Part shown: in pieces, positions 50,972 to 60,583 of the stretch
Numbering within the stretch: the stretch's first letter is position 1
Layout: every line of letters begins with the position of its first letter
The notes under the pieces: model-generated
The model's database searches: none
What the model was told of the DNA's origin: nothing
What the model saw: only the letters and a program-made list of their open reading frames with translations
Source: Anaerolineales bacterium UBA2317
GTDB lineage: Bacteria; Chloroflexota; Anaerolineae; Anaerolineales; Villigracilaceae
Reading direction: 5' to 3'
NCBI GenBank assembly: GCA_002345215.1
Contig: DDVH01000022.1
Coordinates: forward strand, 198,915-262,914
DNA: 64,000 bases
Translations under genes and position numbers: made by a program

Positions 50972-53596
50972 ATGCCTGCTCAAAAATGGCACGCTGGAAT
51001 TCACAATTTTTTTCAACCGAAAGACCGAACAGACCTCGATTTGTTTCATAACCTAATGTCTGCCATCCTCTCCCAATCATCGGATAACGAAACCGCCTCT
51101 TCTGACCTTCCATCTGGTTCTGAATCCTCAACACAAAAATACCCCGACGCCCTTCCCATTCTGCCTTTACGCGGATTGGTCGTTTTCCCGAACAACTCTG
51201 TTCCATTAACAGTTGGTGTGCCACGTTCTATCAAATTGGTAGATGATGCTATGAACGGCGATAAGTTGGTGGGTTTGGTGGCGGCAATCAACCCAGAATT
51301 AGAAACACCTGGTCCGAATGAATTGTATAAAGTTGGCACGATTGCTACAGTCCATCGTCTGTTACGTGCACCAGATGGGACTGTGCGTTTGTTGGTTCAA
51401 GGCATTGAACGTTTCAGACTCGGTAAATTTGTGCAAGAGGAACCATATCTTAAAGCTAAGATTCATCTTGCGCCTGAGTTAGATGAAAAAAATATCGAGA
51501 CCGATGCACTGGCTCGCAATGCACGTGACCAATTTCAACAAATTACCCAAATGATTCCTTCCTTCCCGGAGGAATTAGCAAATTCTATTATTTCTTTAGA
51601 AAATCCATTACAAACAGCGTATGCGATTGCAAACTTCCAACGTATGGATTTGAAAGATGCTCAAGAAATTTTAGAATTAGATTCTGTGTACAACAAGTTA
51701 AAGAAATTAATCGGCTTACTGGTAAGAGAGGCTGAGGTTTTACAAATCGGGCAGAAAATCCAGAATGAAGCGCGTGGAGAAATTGAAAAAGTCCAACGCG
51801 AATATTTTCTGCGTGAGCAAATGAAAGCGATCCAACGTGAACTTGGTGAACGTGATGACCAAGCCCAAGAGACCGAGGAATTCCGCAAAAAAATTGAAGA
51901 AGCGAAAATGCCAGAAGAGGCAGAGAAGCAGGCAAAACGGGAGTTAGAGCGTTTGTCTCGTTTGCCGACGGCGGCGGCAGAGTATGGCGTTATCCGCACC
52001 TATTTAGATACTTTGGTTTCATTGCCATGGTCGGTGATAACAAAAGATAATTTAGATATTGCTCATGCCCGTAAAGTTTTGAATAAAGACCACTATGGAC
52101 TTGAAGATGTGAAAGACCGCATTTTAGAATTTTTAGCAATTCGCAAACTCCGCATTGACCGTAAAGATGATAAGAAAGATAAATCCACGGACGCGATTCG
52201 CCGTGAACGTGAAGGCGTGATTTTGTGTTTTGTCGGTCCGCCTGGTGTTGGTAAAACTTCGTTGGGACAATCCATTGCGCATGCCATGGAAAGAAAATTT
52301 GTGCGTGCTTCTTTAGGTGGCGTGCGTGATGAAGCCGAGATTCGCGGTCATCGCCGTACATACATTGGTGCAATGCCCGGCAGAATTTTACAATCTCTAA
52401 AACGCGTTAATTCTAAGAATCCAGTTTTTATGTTGGATGAAGTAGACAAATTAACCAATGATTATCACGGCGACCCTTCTTCTGCATTGCTAGAAGTCTT
52501 AGACCCAGAACAAAATAATGAATTCCGAGATAATTACATCGAAGTTGGTTTTGATCTTTCACAAGTATTTTTTATTGCTACAGCCAATTCGCTAGATTAC
52601 ATTCCGCGTGCCTTGCGTGACCGCATGGAAGTGATTTATCTTTCTGGGTATACAGAAAATGAAAAAATGGCAATTGCGCGCGGATATTTAATTCCGCGCC
52701 AGATTCGTGAAAATAGCTTGCGTGAAAAAGAAATTAAATTTAACGATGATGCTCTGCGATTAATCATCCGTCAATACACCCGCGAAGCAGGCGTGCGTAA
52801 TTTAGAAAGAAAAATCGGTGCGGTTTGTCGTAAAGCCGCTACTAAAATTGCAGAACGCAAAGCAAAGAAATTTACTATCACAGCCAAATTGGTAGAAGAA
52901 TTTTTAGACCATCCGATTTTCCTCGGACCAGAAGAATTAAACAAACGTACATCTATCCCCGGCGTTGTGCCCGGCTTAGCATGGACATCCTTTGGCGGAG
53001 ATTTGTTGTTGATTGAATCGACTGCCATGCCCGGCGGGCGTGGATTTCAAATCACCGGTTCAATTGGTAACGTGATGCAGGAATCAGCCCGTGCGGCATT
53101 ATCTTACGTCCGCTCACGTGCAGATAAATTAAAAGTGTCACACGAATTTTTTGAGAAGTTTGAAATTCACATGCACGTTCCCTCTGGCTCCCAACCCAAA
53201 GATGGACCTTCTGCTGGTGTGACGATTGCAACTTCTTTGGTATCTTTAGCCTCTGGCAGAAAAGTTAAACCGCAATTAGGCATGACCGGTGAAATTACAT
53301 TGCGAGGTCAAGTTTTAGCGATTGGTGGCGTCAAAGAAAAAGTATTGGCGGCACATCGCAGTGGAATCAATACAGTCATTTTGCCAAAACAAAACGAACA
53401 AGATGTAGATGATGTGCCGGATGAAATTAGAAAGACTATGAAATTTATCTTCGTCAATACAGTAGATGAAGTCATCAAAGCCGCGCTTGAGCCTGCTAAG
53501 AAAATAGCAAAGACAAAAAAGAAGCCTGTAAAAAAGAAAAAAGAGACAAAGGCAAAAAAGAATGTCAAACAAAAAAATAATGCTCGCAGAAGATGA
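50972..53596 (+). CDS. lon: ATP-dependent protease Lon with Lys-rich C-terminal tail
   Basis: The 874-residue Lon has a LON substrate-binding domain starting near [20 protein letters not shown]. The ATPase has Walker [21 protein letters not shown] and Walker [11 protein letters not shown]. The protease domain has the catalytic serine in [20 protein letters not shown] and the lysine in [20 protein letters not shown]. The last roughly 35 residues are a Lys-rich tail ([20 protein letters not shown]) that lies beyond the normal end of the domain. ATG 50972 follows AAAGG; ATG 51056 would remove 28 residues and is equally plausible. A TATAAT lies at 50936. The tail overlaps the next gene. Confidence 0.95.
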   Translation: MPAQKWHAGIHNFFQPKDRTDLDLFHNLMSAILSQSSDNETASSDLPSGSESSTQKYPDALPILPLRGLVVFPNNSVPLTVGVPRSIKLVDDAMNGDKLVGLVAAINPELETPGPNELYKVGTIATVHRLLRAPDGTVRLLVQGIERFRLGKFVQEEPYLKAKIHLAPELDEKNIETDALARNARDQFQQITQMIPSFPEELANSIISLENPLQTAYAIANFQRMDLKDAQEILELDSVYNKLKKLIGLLVREAEVLQIGQKIQNEARGEIEKVQREYFLREQMKAIQRELGERDDQAQETEEFRKKIEEAKMPEEAEKQAKRELERLSRLPTAAAEYGVIRTYLDTLVSLPWSVITKDNLDIAHARKVLNKDHYGLEDVKDRILEFLAIRKLRIDRKDDKKDKSTDAIRREREGVILCFVGPPGVGKTSLGQSIAHAMERKFVRASLGGVRDEAEIRGHRRTYIGAMPGRILQSLKRVNSKNPVFMLDEVDKLTNDYHGDPSSALLEVLDPEQNNEFRDNYIEVGFDLSQVFFIATANSLDYIPRALRDRMEVIYLSGYTENEKMAIARGYLIPRQIRENSLREKEIKFNDDALRLIIRQYTREAGVRNLERKIGAVCRKAATKIAERKAKKFTITAKLVEEFLDHPIFLGPEELNKRTSIPGVVPGLAWTSFGGDLLLIESTAMPGGRGFQITGSIGNVMQESARAALSYVRSRADKLKVSHEFFEKFEIHMHVPSGSQPKDGPSAGVTIATSLVSLASGRKVKPQLGMTGEITLRGQVLAIGGVKEKVLAAHRSGINTVILPKQNEQDVDDVPDEIRKTMKFIFVNTVDEVIKAALEPAKKIAKTKKKPVKKKKETKAKKNVKQKNNARRR

Positions 53597-53924
53597 CATC
53601 ACAATGGTCTCATTGCTGAAAACCCTTCTCAAAATGGAAGGGTTTGAAGTGATTGCAGTTCATGCGGATGCAAACATCCCTGAAGAAGTGAAAAAAGAAA
53701 AACCAATTGTTTTATTGTTGGATTTTCATTTGGGTGCTCAAAATGGATTAGATATTTTAGATGAACTTCGAGGTCAAAGTGAAACGCGCGATATACGCGT
53801 CATCATGTCTTCTGGTGCAAGCGTCAAAGAAGAATGTATGAATCGTGGCGCAAACGGTTTCTTGCTTAAACCGTACATGCCCGATGACCTCATCAACCTT
53901 TTGAAGCAAACAATTTCAGCATGA
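53562..53924 (+). CDS. stand-alone response-regulator receiver domain
   Basis: The 120-residue protein is a single receiver domain. It has the acidic pair in [19 protein letters not shown], the phospho-acceptor aspartate in [20 protein letters not shown], the serine in VIMSSGAS and the lysine in [11 protein letters not shown]. It has no output domain, so it may act by protein contact, like CheY or Spo0F. It starts 35 bases before the lon stop, in another frame, and overlaps the GNAT gene by four bases (ATGA). Its kinase is not in the immediate neighbourhood. Confidence 0.9.
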   Translation: MSNKKIMLAEDDITMVSLLKTLLKMEGFEVIAVHADANIPEEVKKEKPIVLLLDFHLGAQNGLDILDELRGQSETRDIRVIMSSGASVKEECMNRGANGFLLKPYMPDDLINLLKQTISA

Positions 53925-54349
53925 GCAACTTTCACATCCGCGAATTTTCTTTTGATGAAGATTATGAGCGCGTTTTGAATTTGTGGAAAGAAATTGAAAT
54001 CGGAATGAATGTGGGGAAATCCGATTCGCCTGAAGAAATAAAAAAGAAAATCCAACGCGACCCAGATTTATTTTTAGTGGCAGAAAAAGAAAATCAAATT
54101 ATAGGCACTGTCATTGGCGCATTTGATGGGCGACGCGGTTTCGTCTATCACCTTGCTGTGCATCAAAACTTTCGCCGTCAAAAAATTGCTAGCCAATTAT
54201 TAAATGAAATAGAGAAAAAGTTACAAGCCAAAGGTTGCATTAAGTGTTTGCTTTTGGTATTTTCCGATAACACCCACGCCATTGAATTTTATAAAAAACA
54301 AGGTTGGAAGCACCAACCCGAAGACTTAGTTTTCGCAAAAGAATTTTAA
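53921..54349 (+). CDS. GNAT-family N-acetyltransferase
   Basis: The 142-residue GNAT protein has LVAEKENQIIGTVIGAFDGR, YHLAVHQNFRRQKIASQLLN with the R/Q-x-x-G/A-type acetyl-CoA loop, and THAIEFYKKQGWKHQPEDLV. The size and motif order match YpeA- or RimI-like acetyltransferases. Its acceptor is unknown. The start overlaps the receiver gene's stop by four bases, and the MogA-like gene begins two bases after its stop, so the operon is tightly coupled. Confidence 0.9.
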   Translation: MSNFHIREFSFDEDYERVLNLWKEIEIGMNVGKSDSPEEIKKKIQRDPDLFLVAEKENQIIGTVIGAFDGRRGFVYHLAVHQNFRRQKIASQLLNEIEKKLQAKGCIKCLLLVFSDNTHAIEFYKKQGWKHQPEDLVFAKEF

Positions 54350-54350
54350 A

Positions 54351-54842
54351 ATGATTCGATTTGGGATTTTGACTCTATCTGACCGTTCATCACGTGGCGA
54401 GCGTGATGATGAATCTGGACCTGCACTCGCTTCGTTTATCAACGGGGAAAACTGCTCAGTCACCCAAAGCATTATCTTACCTGATGAAGAATCTGTAATC
54501 CGCGACACATTAATCCAATGGGCAGATAGCGGCGAGTATGATGTCATCCTCACCACGGGAAGCACTGGCTTTGCGCCACGAGATATTGCCCCCGAAGCCA
54601 CAAAAGCTGTTATTCAAAAAGAAGCGCCAGGTTTAGCCGAATATATGCGCGCCGAAAGTTTAAAAAAAACAAAACATGCCATGCTTTCGCGTGCAGTTGC
54701 AGGTATTCGTGGAAAAACTATCATCATCAATTTGCCCGGAAGCCCAAAAGGCGCAGTGGAAAATTTAGGTTTTATTTTCCCGCTACTACCTCACGCCGTG
54801 CAATTACTCACTGACGACCCCAATTCAGAAACATCTCATTAG
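54351..54842 (+). CDS. mogA: molybdenum cofactor biosynthesis protein, MogA/MoaB family
   Basis: The 163-residue protein has the molybdopterin-binding fold: GILTLSDRSSRGERDDESGP, YDVILTTGSTGFAPRDIAPE and GKTIIINLPGSPKGAVENLG. Family members adenylylate molybdopterin (MogA) before metal insertion, or are of less certain role (MoaB). The motif spacing is closer to MogA. No other moa or moe gene is visible in the window. It is the last gene of the lon operon, and a strong hairpin follows. Confidence 0.85.
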   Translation: MIRFGILTLSDRSSRGERDDESGPALASFINGENCSVTQSIILPDEESVIRDTLIQWADSGEYDVILTTGSTGFAPRDIAPEATKAVIQKEAPGLAEYMRAESLKKTKHAMLSRAVAGIRGKTIIINLPGSPKGAVENLGFIFPLLPHAVQLLTDDPNSETSH

Positions 54843-54850
54843 ATAAAAAA

Positions 54851-54876
54851 TACCGCGACATGAAAATGTCGCGGTA
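54851..54876. terminator. bidirectional terminator with GAAA tetraloop
   Basis: Eleven-base perfect arms TACCGCGACAT and its complement enclose a GAAA loop, a very stable hairpin. It lies between the convergent mogA (ends 54842) and the minus-strand lipoprotein (ends 54888), with A and T runs on both sides. Confidence 0.85.
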
Positions 54877-54887
54877 TAAATTCTTCT

Positions 54888-55661
54888 TTATTTCCAAACA
54901 AAATTTATTTCGTCTGTAACTGGATTCCAATAATTTGGATTTGGGCTAAGCGTTAAGCCTGAATCATCCCAGTTTGAGACGATGTATGCACCACTGGAAA
55001 TGATGGTGCTATCTTGTGTGCCATAACCAGACGAAGACAATGCATCTGGGTGCAAAATAGCAAAAGCAGGATGTGCAAGGTATTCAAGCATTTCTGGCAC
55101 CGGGCGGGTGAGGTGAATCAATACGGTGTTGACGTCAACTTTTTGAATGCCATCTACTAAAGAAACAGCGCGGTCATCAGCATCGCGCTCGCCGTTAAAG
55201 GCGAGGAATTTTTCTAACCAAGTTGGGTAATTTCCATCGCCATGCAATGGGCTTTGGGGGTCAAACCAGCGATTGAAATTATCTACGATAATGTCTGTGG
55301 TGATAGGGGTTCCGTCACTGAATGTGGCATTGGGACGAATTTCAAAAATGTAGTCCAGTTGGTCGTCTGAGACAATCCATGAGGAGGCGATAGCTGGTTG
55401 GACGTTGCCACTTTCGTCTAGTGTGACTAGACCTTCATATATGTATTTGCTGACTAGTAATGAGTCGGTGTCTTCTGTTGTTGCTGGGTCGAGAACGATG
55501 GCTGAACTGATTGCCATGCCTTCGCCTTGCTCAGGAGAAGATTCTGCTTGGGATGTAGAATCAGGTGATGGGGTAGAATCTGAAGCGTCTTGTTGGGGCT
55601 GACATCCAGTCAGCACTAGGAGAAAAATCAATATTGTTAGAAGTAGGTGTTTTTTCATCAT
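54888..55661 (-). CDS. half-length family 5 solute-binding lipoprotein
   Basis: The 257-residue protein has a signal peptide and lipobox (LLVLTGCQPQ), then the N-terminal lobe of an extracellular solute-binding protein family 5 (oligopeptide/dipeptide type). It shows LVTLDESGNVQPAIASSWIV, FEIRPNATFSDGTPITTDII and LTLSPNPNYWNPVTDEINFV. Complete members are about 500-600 residues; this ends just after the NPNYWNP motif, where the second lobe should start. The stop is clean and a terminator follows immediately, so it is a stable truncation rather than a sequencing break. It may be a degraded gene or a single-lobe binding protein. Confidence 0.8.
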   Translation of the reverse strand: MMKKHLLLTILIFLLVLTGCQPQQDASDSTPSPDSTSQAESSPEQGEGMAISSAIVLDPATTEDTDSLLVSKYIYEGLVTLDESGNVQPAIASSWIVSDDQLDYIFEIRPNATFSDGTPITTDIIVDNFNRWFDPQSPLHGDGNYPTWLEKFLAFNGERDADDRAVSLVDGIQKVDVNTVLIHLTRPVPEMLEYLAHPAFAILHPDALSSSGYGTQDSTIISSGAYIVSNWDDSGLTLSPNPNYWNPVTDEINFVWK

Positions 55662-55730
55662 ACATTCCTCATTTATTATAGTTGCTGTTAATTTGGCTTT
55701 TGGTTTACAGATTATAGTGTAGTTTATTTT

Positions 55731-55759
55731 TTGACCTTACTGAATTGCAAGTTTATATT
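55731..55759 (+). promoter_or_regulatory. promoter of the large repeat lipoprotein
   Basis: TTGACC (55731-55736) and TATATT (55754-55759) are 17 bases apart. A second candidate, TTGAAA (55794-55799) and TAAAAT (55817-55822), also 17 bases apart, lies downstream. The leader would be about 80-140 bases. Confidence 0.5.
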
Positions 55760-55907
55760 ATTCTAGCGCACCTTTTTGAATTAGGGAATATAATTGAAAA
55801 ATTATTAGTTATTTTATAAAATTGCGACCCTTTTTTGCTACAATTTGCTACTAACACTCTGAATTAAAAGTATTTTGACTACATTTGTTTGAATGATTAG
55901 AGGTCCT

Positions 55908-58900
55908 ATGAAACTGCAGAGATATTCAATTTTGTTTAAGCTTTTTTCGCTAGTGATGATTTTTTCTCTTTTGCTAGCAGCTTGCGCCCCAGGTAATTTC
56001 CTTTCTGGTACTGGTGGCGAAGGCGGGGATCAGACTGAAGAGGCTCCACCTGTGGAAGAACCGCCTGTGGAAGAACCACCTGTGGAAGAACCACCTGTGG
56101 AAGAACCACCTGTGGAAGAAGTTCCGCCTCCAACACAAGAAGAAGCCCCCTCTGAAGTTGTTGCGACTTCTACAACACAACCTTCAGAAACAGCTCGAGC
56201 AGAGGCAGCGAATGTAGCGACAAATACACCAACGCCAACATTTACACCAACGTTGACATTTACACCAACGGCAACGGGTGATGTTAATGTAACTGCAACA
56301 GAAACACCCCTCGCTACAGCTACCCAAGCGGTACCTACTGCAACGGAAGCTCGTGCTTCTGGTGCTACTGTGGCGAATGACCCTTATATTGGTTTAAGTG
56401 TGCAGTGTAATAACGACTTATCTGCTACTTTCACAATTGAAAATGCGGGGAGTGGACCTTTAACTAATGGAAGCTATACATTGACTGAGCCTGGGGAAGC
56501 ATCGGTTACTACCTCTCTTAGTTTAAATGTCAACGATAGTATTTCTTTTACGGCTGCTGGTAATGCAACTGTTGAGGTTAATTATGTAACATCCGTAAAA
56601 AATGTGTATCTTAAAGCAGTTGGGACCTGTTTGCCATTACCGTCAAGCACTCCAACAAGTTCACCTACAATTACAAATACACCGACTGCAACGCGTACCC
56701 CGACCTTAACACGTACCCCAACGCTTACACGTACTCCAACTTCATCTCGTACTCCGACTGCGACAGTGACAGATGGTCCTTCACCAACAGCGTCTTTGAC
56801 CCCATCACGGACACCGAGTCGCACGCCTACGGTCACACGTACCCCAACACTTACACGTACTCCAACTTCATCTCGTACTCCAACTTCATCTCGTACTCCA
56901 ACTGCGACAGTGACAGATGGTCCTTCACCAACAGCGTCTTTGACCCCATCACGGACACCGAGTCGCACGCCTACGGTCACACGTACCCCAACACTTACAC
57001 GTACTCCAACTTCATCTCGTACTCCAACTGCGACAGTGACAGATGGTCCTTCACCAACAGCGTCTTTGACCCCATCACGGACACCGAGTCGCACGCCTAC
57101 GGTCACACGTACCCCGACTTTGACTCGAACTTCTACCTTAACTTTTACACCTACCTTTACTCCTACTGTTACATTAACCCGTCAGGTATTTGATGGTCAA
57201 CTGGACTTGAAAATTTTCTGTAAGGCTGATGATTCTGCTGACTTTGTAATTCGCAATATATCTGGAGCGGTGAGCAACGCACAATATAGTTTATCGGCAG
57301 ACACTAACGGGCAACCGGATTCTGGACCAATTACTTTAGGCATTGGTCAATCTATAACCATTAACGGTGCTGGATATGCCACTATGACAGTAACATATAG
57401 TACCCAGCAACTCAGTGGAGTGGTTTTAAATGTAACAGGCTTTTGTTCTTCACTGCCGACTAATACACCTACCTTTACTCCTACTGTAACATCAACTCCT
57501 ACAATTACATTTACGCCTGTTGTTCCTCCATCTTTATCAGTGTCCGGTATTTGTAGTAATGTAAACGTTGGCACTGCCACATTCGTTGTTACTAATAATG
57601 GCGGCAGTATGACATCTTTATATAACTATGTCATCACTGATGCTAGCAATGCACAAGTTGATCAAGGTACTTTCCAATTAGGTGCAAATCAGAGTACAAC
57701 GATTACGTATACTGGAAATTCGACTTCATATACCTTCTCTAGCCCTGATGATAGTAATTTGACAACGGTTGCTGATATGACACCTTGTGCACCGCCTCCT
57801 CCACCACCCGTACTCAGCGCTACTGGTGTGTGTACATCTAATGCTGGTGAAGCCACATTTGTTGTCACCAACAATGGCGGCGATATGACCACTTCATATA
57901 CTTACAATATCACTGATGCTAACAACGCTGTTGTAGATACTGGAACATTCCAATTGAATGCTGGGCAGAGCACAACAATTACTTATACAGGTAATTCAAC
58001 TTCATTTACATTGACTAGCCCGAATGATGCTTCTTTGAATGCGGTTGCCGACTTGACAAGCTGCGTGAATCCACCCGCCTTGGTGATTTCAGGTGCATGT
58101 ACATCAAACGCTGGTGTTGCTACATTTACTATCACCAATAATGGTGGTGACATGCCCAATGCATATTCATATACAATTACTGATGCAAATGGCAATCCAG
58201 TACAAAATTCTTCATTCCAATTGAATGCTGGGCAAACAACGACGATACAAGTTAGTGGCGGTTCGGCTTCATACACATTTACAAGTCCAAATGATAATAG
58301 TCTGACCACAACTGCTGACATGACAACTTGTGGTGGTATTGTAATAAACTCGCCATTGCTTTCAGCTTCTGGAGCATGTACCTCTAATGCCGGCATTGCC
58401 ACATTCGTTATAACGAACACTGGCGGTGATATGACCTTCCCTTATGATTATGATGTTGCAGATGCAAATGGCAACCCAGTTCAAAGTGGTCAATTCCAAT
58501 TGCTATCTGGGCAAAGTATTACGATTACTATAAATAATGCCACATCCCCATCTTATACTTTGACCAGCCCACAAGACCCTGGTTTGAATGCAACAGCTGA
58601 TATGACGACTTGTGTTACGCCACCACCTCCGCCTGCGTTGAGCGCAACCGGTGTTTGTACGAAGGAAAATACTGCTGGTTTCAACATCACCAATAATGGT
58701 GCTAATATGCCAGCGGCTTATTTGTATCAAATCACAGATTCCAATGGCAATCTTATTCAAAGTGGAAATTTCCAATTGAATGCTGGACAGAGCCTTAACT
58801 TGACAGTGATTGGTGATTACGATCAGTTAATTCTCACAATTACAGATGCAAACAACACCACAGTCCGTGCTGCTCTGACGGCTTGCTACGAATCACTAGT

Positions 58901-59891
58901 CGTAGGAGCTGCTGAACCCACGATTTGTATTCAATGCTTGGTCTTCCACACTTTCCGTGATGACAATTTGGAAGTGTACCGTCTCGATGGTATTGAAGGG
59001 CAAGAAGATTTCAAATTGTATAACTTGTCCAAAGATGGAGCAGTGGATAGCCGACCGAGTCGTGCACCAGATGACTCTTGGGTTGTGTTCCAAAGTAACC
59101 GTAATGGAAATGTCGAACTGTACTACACAGATTTGGTCGGAAGTGGCGAAGCGATACGTCTGACAGAGTCGCAGTCGAATAATACGAATCCAATGTACGG
59201 ACCGGATTCACAGACTGTGGTCTTCCAATCAGATAGAAATGGTCGCTTTGATTTGTTCACTATTGACCAACTCACTGGTAGAGAAACCCAAATTACCAGT
59301 GATCCGTCAGACGATATCAACCCGTTCTACTCACCAGATTTGAAGTTCTTGGTGTTCCAAAGCAACCGCAACAACAATTGGGATTTGTATGTTCTCAATG
59401 TTGAGACAGGTAATGAACATCAACTGACTGATTCGCCAGTAGATGAAACCTTCCCGGCTTGGTCACCAAACGGTAAGCAGATTGCCTTCCTCTCTAACGA
59501 AGATGGCGCAACGGATTTACATGTGATTGATTTGGAAACTGGAGAAATCACGCGCCTTACTGTGGATGGCAAGACCAACAATGCGACTTGGTCTCCTGAA
59601 GGTGATAGGATTGCTTACCAATCTGAACGCAATGGCAACCTTGATATCTATAGCTATGATTTCAATGAGGACAAGGAATACCGTGTGACCGATTACGAAG
59701 GTATTGACTCTGGTCCAACTTGGGACTGTGGTGGCACAAACTTAGCCTTTACATCCTTACGGGATGGTGATGCCAATGTATTCCAAGTGTTCTGGCAAGG
59801 TGGCGGAGCAAGCAATATGACCATTGACCCTGCCACAGATAAATGGTCTCAATGGCGACCTTCCAATGATGTATCGAGTACGGGTTACTAA
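55908..59891 (+). CDS. giant repeat lipoprotein with C-terminal beta-propeller
   Basis: The product is 1,327 residues. Order: signal peptide and lipobox (SLLLAACAPG); five PPVEE repeats; a Thr/Pro/Ser-rich linker; one beta-sandwich repeat of about 80 residues; a long TPT/SRTPT tandem-repeat stalk; a second repeat; five more copies opening SGVC/SGAC-TSNAG, with Asn-Gly-Gly and TFQLNAGQSTTITYTG; then a TolB/PD40-type beta-propeller with blades such as WVVFQSNRNGNVELYYTDL. It is probably a long cell-surface adhesin- or stalk-like protein that displays the propeller. ATG 55893 opens the frame, but AGAGGT favours ATG 55908. Its ligand is unknown. Confidence 0.88.
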   Translation: MKLQRYSILFKLFSLVMIFSLLLAACAPGNFLSGTGGEGGDQTEEAPPVEEPPVEEPPVEEPPVEEPPVEEVPPPTQEEAPSEVVATSTTQPSETARAEAANVATNTPTPTFTPTLTFTPTATGDVNVTATETPLATATQAVPTATEARASGATVANDPYIGLSVQCNNDLSATFTIENAGSGPLTNGSYTLTEPGEASVTTSLSLNVNDSISFTAAGNATVEVNYVTSVKNVYLKAVGTCLPLPSSTPTSSPTITNTPTATRTPTLTRTPTLTRTPTSSRTPTATVTDGPSPTASLTPSRTPSRTPTVTRTPTLTRTPTSSRTPTSSRTPTATVTDGPSPTASLTPSRTPSRTPTVTRTPTLTRTPTSSRTPTATVTDGPSPTASLTPSRTPSRTPTVTRTPTLTRTSTLTFTPTFTPTVTLTRQVFDGQLDLKIFCKADDSADFVIRNISGAVSNAQYSLSADTNGQPDSGPITLGIGQSITINGAGYATMTVTYSTQQLSGVVLNVTGFCSSLPTNTPTFTPTVTSTPTITFTPVVPPSLSVSGICSNVNVGTATFVVTNNGGSMTSLYNYVITDASNAQVDQGTFQLGANQSTTITYTGNSTSYTFSSPDDSNLTTVADMTPCAPPPPPPVLSATGVCTSNAGEATFVVTNNGGDMTTSYTYNITDANNAVVDTGTFQLNAGQSTTITYTGNSTSFTLTSPNDASLNAVADLTSCVNPPALVISGACTSNAGVATFTITNNGGDMPNAYSYTITDANGNPVQNSSFQLNAGQTTTIQVSGGSASYTFTSPNDNSLTTTADMTTCGGIVINSPLLSASGACTSNAGIATFVITNTGGDMTFPYDYDVADANGNPVQSGQFQLLSGQSITITINNATSPSYTLTSPQDPGLNATADMTTCVTPPPPPALSATGVCTKENTAGFNITNNGANMPAAYLYQITDSNGNLIQSGNFQLNAGQSLNLTVIGDYDQLILTITDANNTTVRAALTACYESLVVGAAEPTICIQCLVFHTFRDDNLEVYRLDGIEGQEDFKLYNLSKDGAVDSRPSRAPDDSWVVFQSNRNGNVELYYTDLVGSGEAIRLTESQSNNTNPMYGPDSQTVVFQSDRNGRFDLFTIDQLTGRETQITSDPSDDINPFYSPDLKFLVFQSNRNNNWDLYVLNVETGNEHQLTDSPVDETFPAWSPNGKQIAFLSNEDGATDLHVIDLETGEITRLTVDGKTNNATWSPEGDRIAYQSERNGNLDIYSYDFNEDKEYRVTDYEGIDSGPTWDCGGTNLAFTSLRDGDANVFQVFWQGGGASNMTIDPATDKWSQWRPSNDVSSTGY
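56046..56120 (+). repeat. five tandem 15-base units coding PPVEE
   Basis: Five consecutive 15-base units encode the pentapeptide PPVEE, differing only in an occasional third base. They form a short, acidic, Pro-rich spacer after the lipobox of the large lipoprotein. Confidence 0.85.
56712..57107 (+). repeat. three near-identical tandem repeats (126, 144 and 126 bases)
   Basis: Units begin at 56712, 56838 and 56982. Each codes RTPTLTRTPTSSRTPT plus ATVTDGPSPTASLTPSRT and a short end. The middle unit has one extra 18-base RTPTSS copy. Differences between units are single bases, so the expansion is recent, and copy number probably varies among strains. Confidence 0.88.
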
Positions 59892-59911
59892 AAGATATAT
59901 CTAAGTGAATT

Positions 59912-59945
59912 AAAACTCCCCGATTTTGATAAATCGGGGAGTTTT
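59912..59945 (+). terminator. terminator of the large lipoprotein gene
   Basis: Perfect 15-base arms (59912-59926 and 59931-59945) form a hairpin around a four-base loop, ending in four T residues. Confidence 0.85.
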
Positions 59946-60022
59946 CTTGAGCCTAGCCATGATACGCTACTCGTTGGTATAATCCGCCCGCTTATAAAAA
60001 TTATTCAAGGAAAGAAAAACGC

Positions 60023-60580
60023 ATGATAGATGTAAATGAACTACGCAAAGGGGTCACATTTGAATTAGATGGAAACCTCTACAAAGTGATTGACTATAGT
60101 CACAACAAAACAGGGCGTGGCAACGCCACCATTCGCGTGAAAGCTCGCAATTTGTTGACCGGGGCAAACATCGAACGAACTTTTAATTCAGGCTTGTCCG
60201 TACAAGATGTAAGTTTAGATTTCGCTAATGTCTCTTATTTATATAACGATGGCGATATGTATTACTTCATGGATAATAAAACCTTTGAACAGCCTGCCAT
60301 CAAAAAAGAATCATTGGGTGAAAGTGCTCAATTTCTCAGCGAAGGTATGGAAGTTAAATTAACTTTCTACAAAGGCGAAGCCATTGATATTGAAATGCCC
60401 ACTTCAGTAGATTTGAAAGTTGTGGAAGCTGAAATGGCAATTCGTGGTGACACTGCTACAGGCGTTACCAAGAAAGTCACTACTGAAACTGGTGTGGTTG
60501 TACAATGCCCGAACTTCGTCAATGTGGGTGATACCATCCGCGTAGACACTCGTACAGGTGAATACGTCACACGTGTATAG
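60023..60580 (+). CDS. efp: elongation factor P with Arg32
   Basis: The 185-residue EF-P has three beta-barrel domains. It relieves ribosome stalling at polyproline. The modified-loop region, normally KPGKG or KPGRG, reads SHNKTGRGNATIRVK. The tip residue is Arg32, the position rhamnosylated by EarP in some bacteria, and the Pro-Gly is replaced by Thr-Gly. EF-P family members with Lys at this site are lysylated or hydroxylated. No EarP, EpmA or Epm-like modifier lies in the window. A TGG-TATAAT promoter (59975-59983) and AAGGAAAG site precede it. The next gene starts three bases after its stop. Confidence 0.95.
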   Translation: MIDVNELRKGVTFELDGNLYKVIDYSHNKTGRGNATIRVKARNLLTGANIERTFNSGLSVQDVSLDFANVSYLYNDGDMYYFMDNKTFEQPAIKKESLGESAQFLSEGMEVKLTFYKGEAIDIEMPTSVDLKVVEAEMAIRGDTATGVTKKVTTETGVVVQCPNFVNVGDTIRVDTRTGEYVTRV

Positions 60581-60583
60581 AAT

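Noticed and set aside
51056..51058. Internal ATG as the lon start
   Set aside because: Not excluded, but the upstream ATG at 50972 has a nearby AAAGG and a TATAAT box, so the longer form was kept.
53562..53596. Programmed frameshift joining Lon to the receiver domain
   Set aside because: The receiver lies in the +1 frame relative to lon, which the A-rich run does not readily give by the usual -1 slip, and the receiver has a normal start codon. Simple overlap is the better reading.
52771..53632. Open frames opposite the lon protease domain
   Set aside because: The plus-strand Lon frame explains this region fully; opposite frames are chance openings.
56582..57106. Long open frame on the minus strand opposite the stalk repeats
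   Set aside because: It is a by-product of the periodic TPT/SRTPT coding repeat; its Val/Gly repeat has no start signal and no family match.
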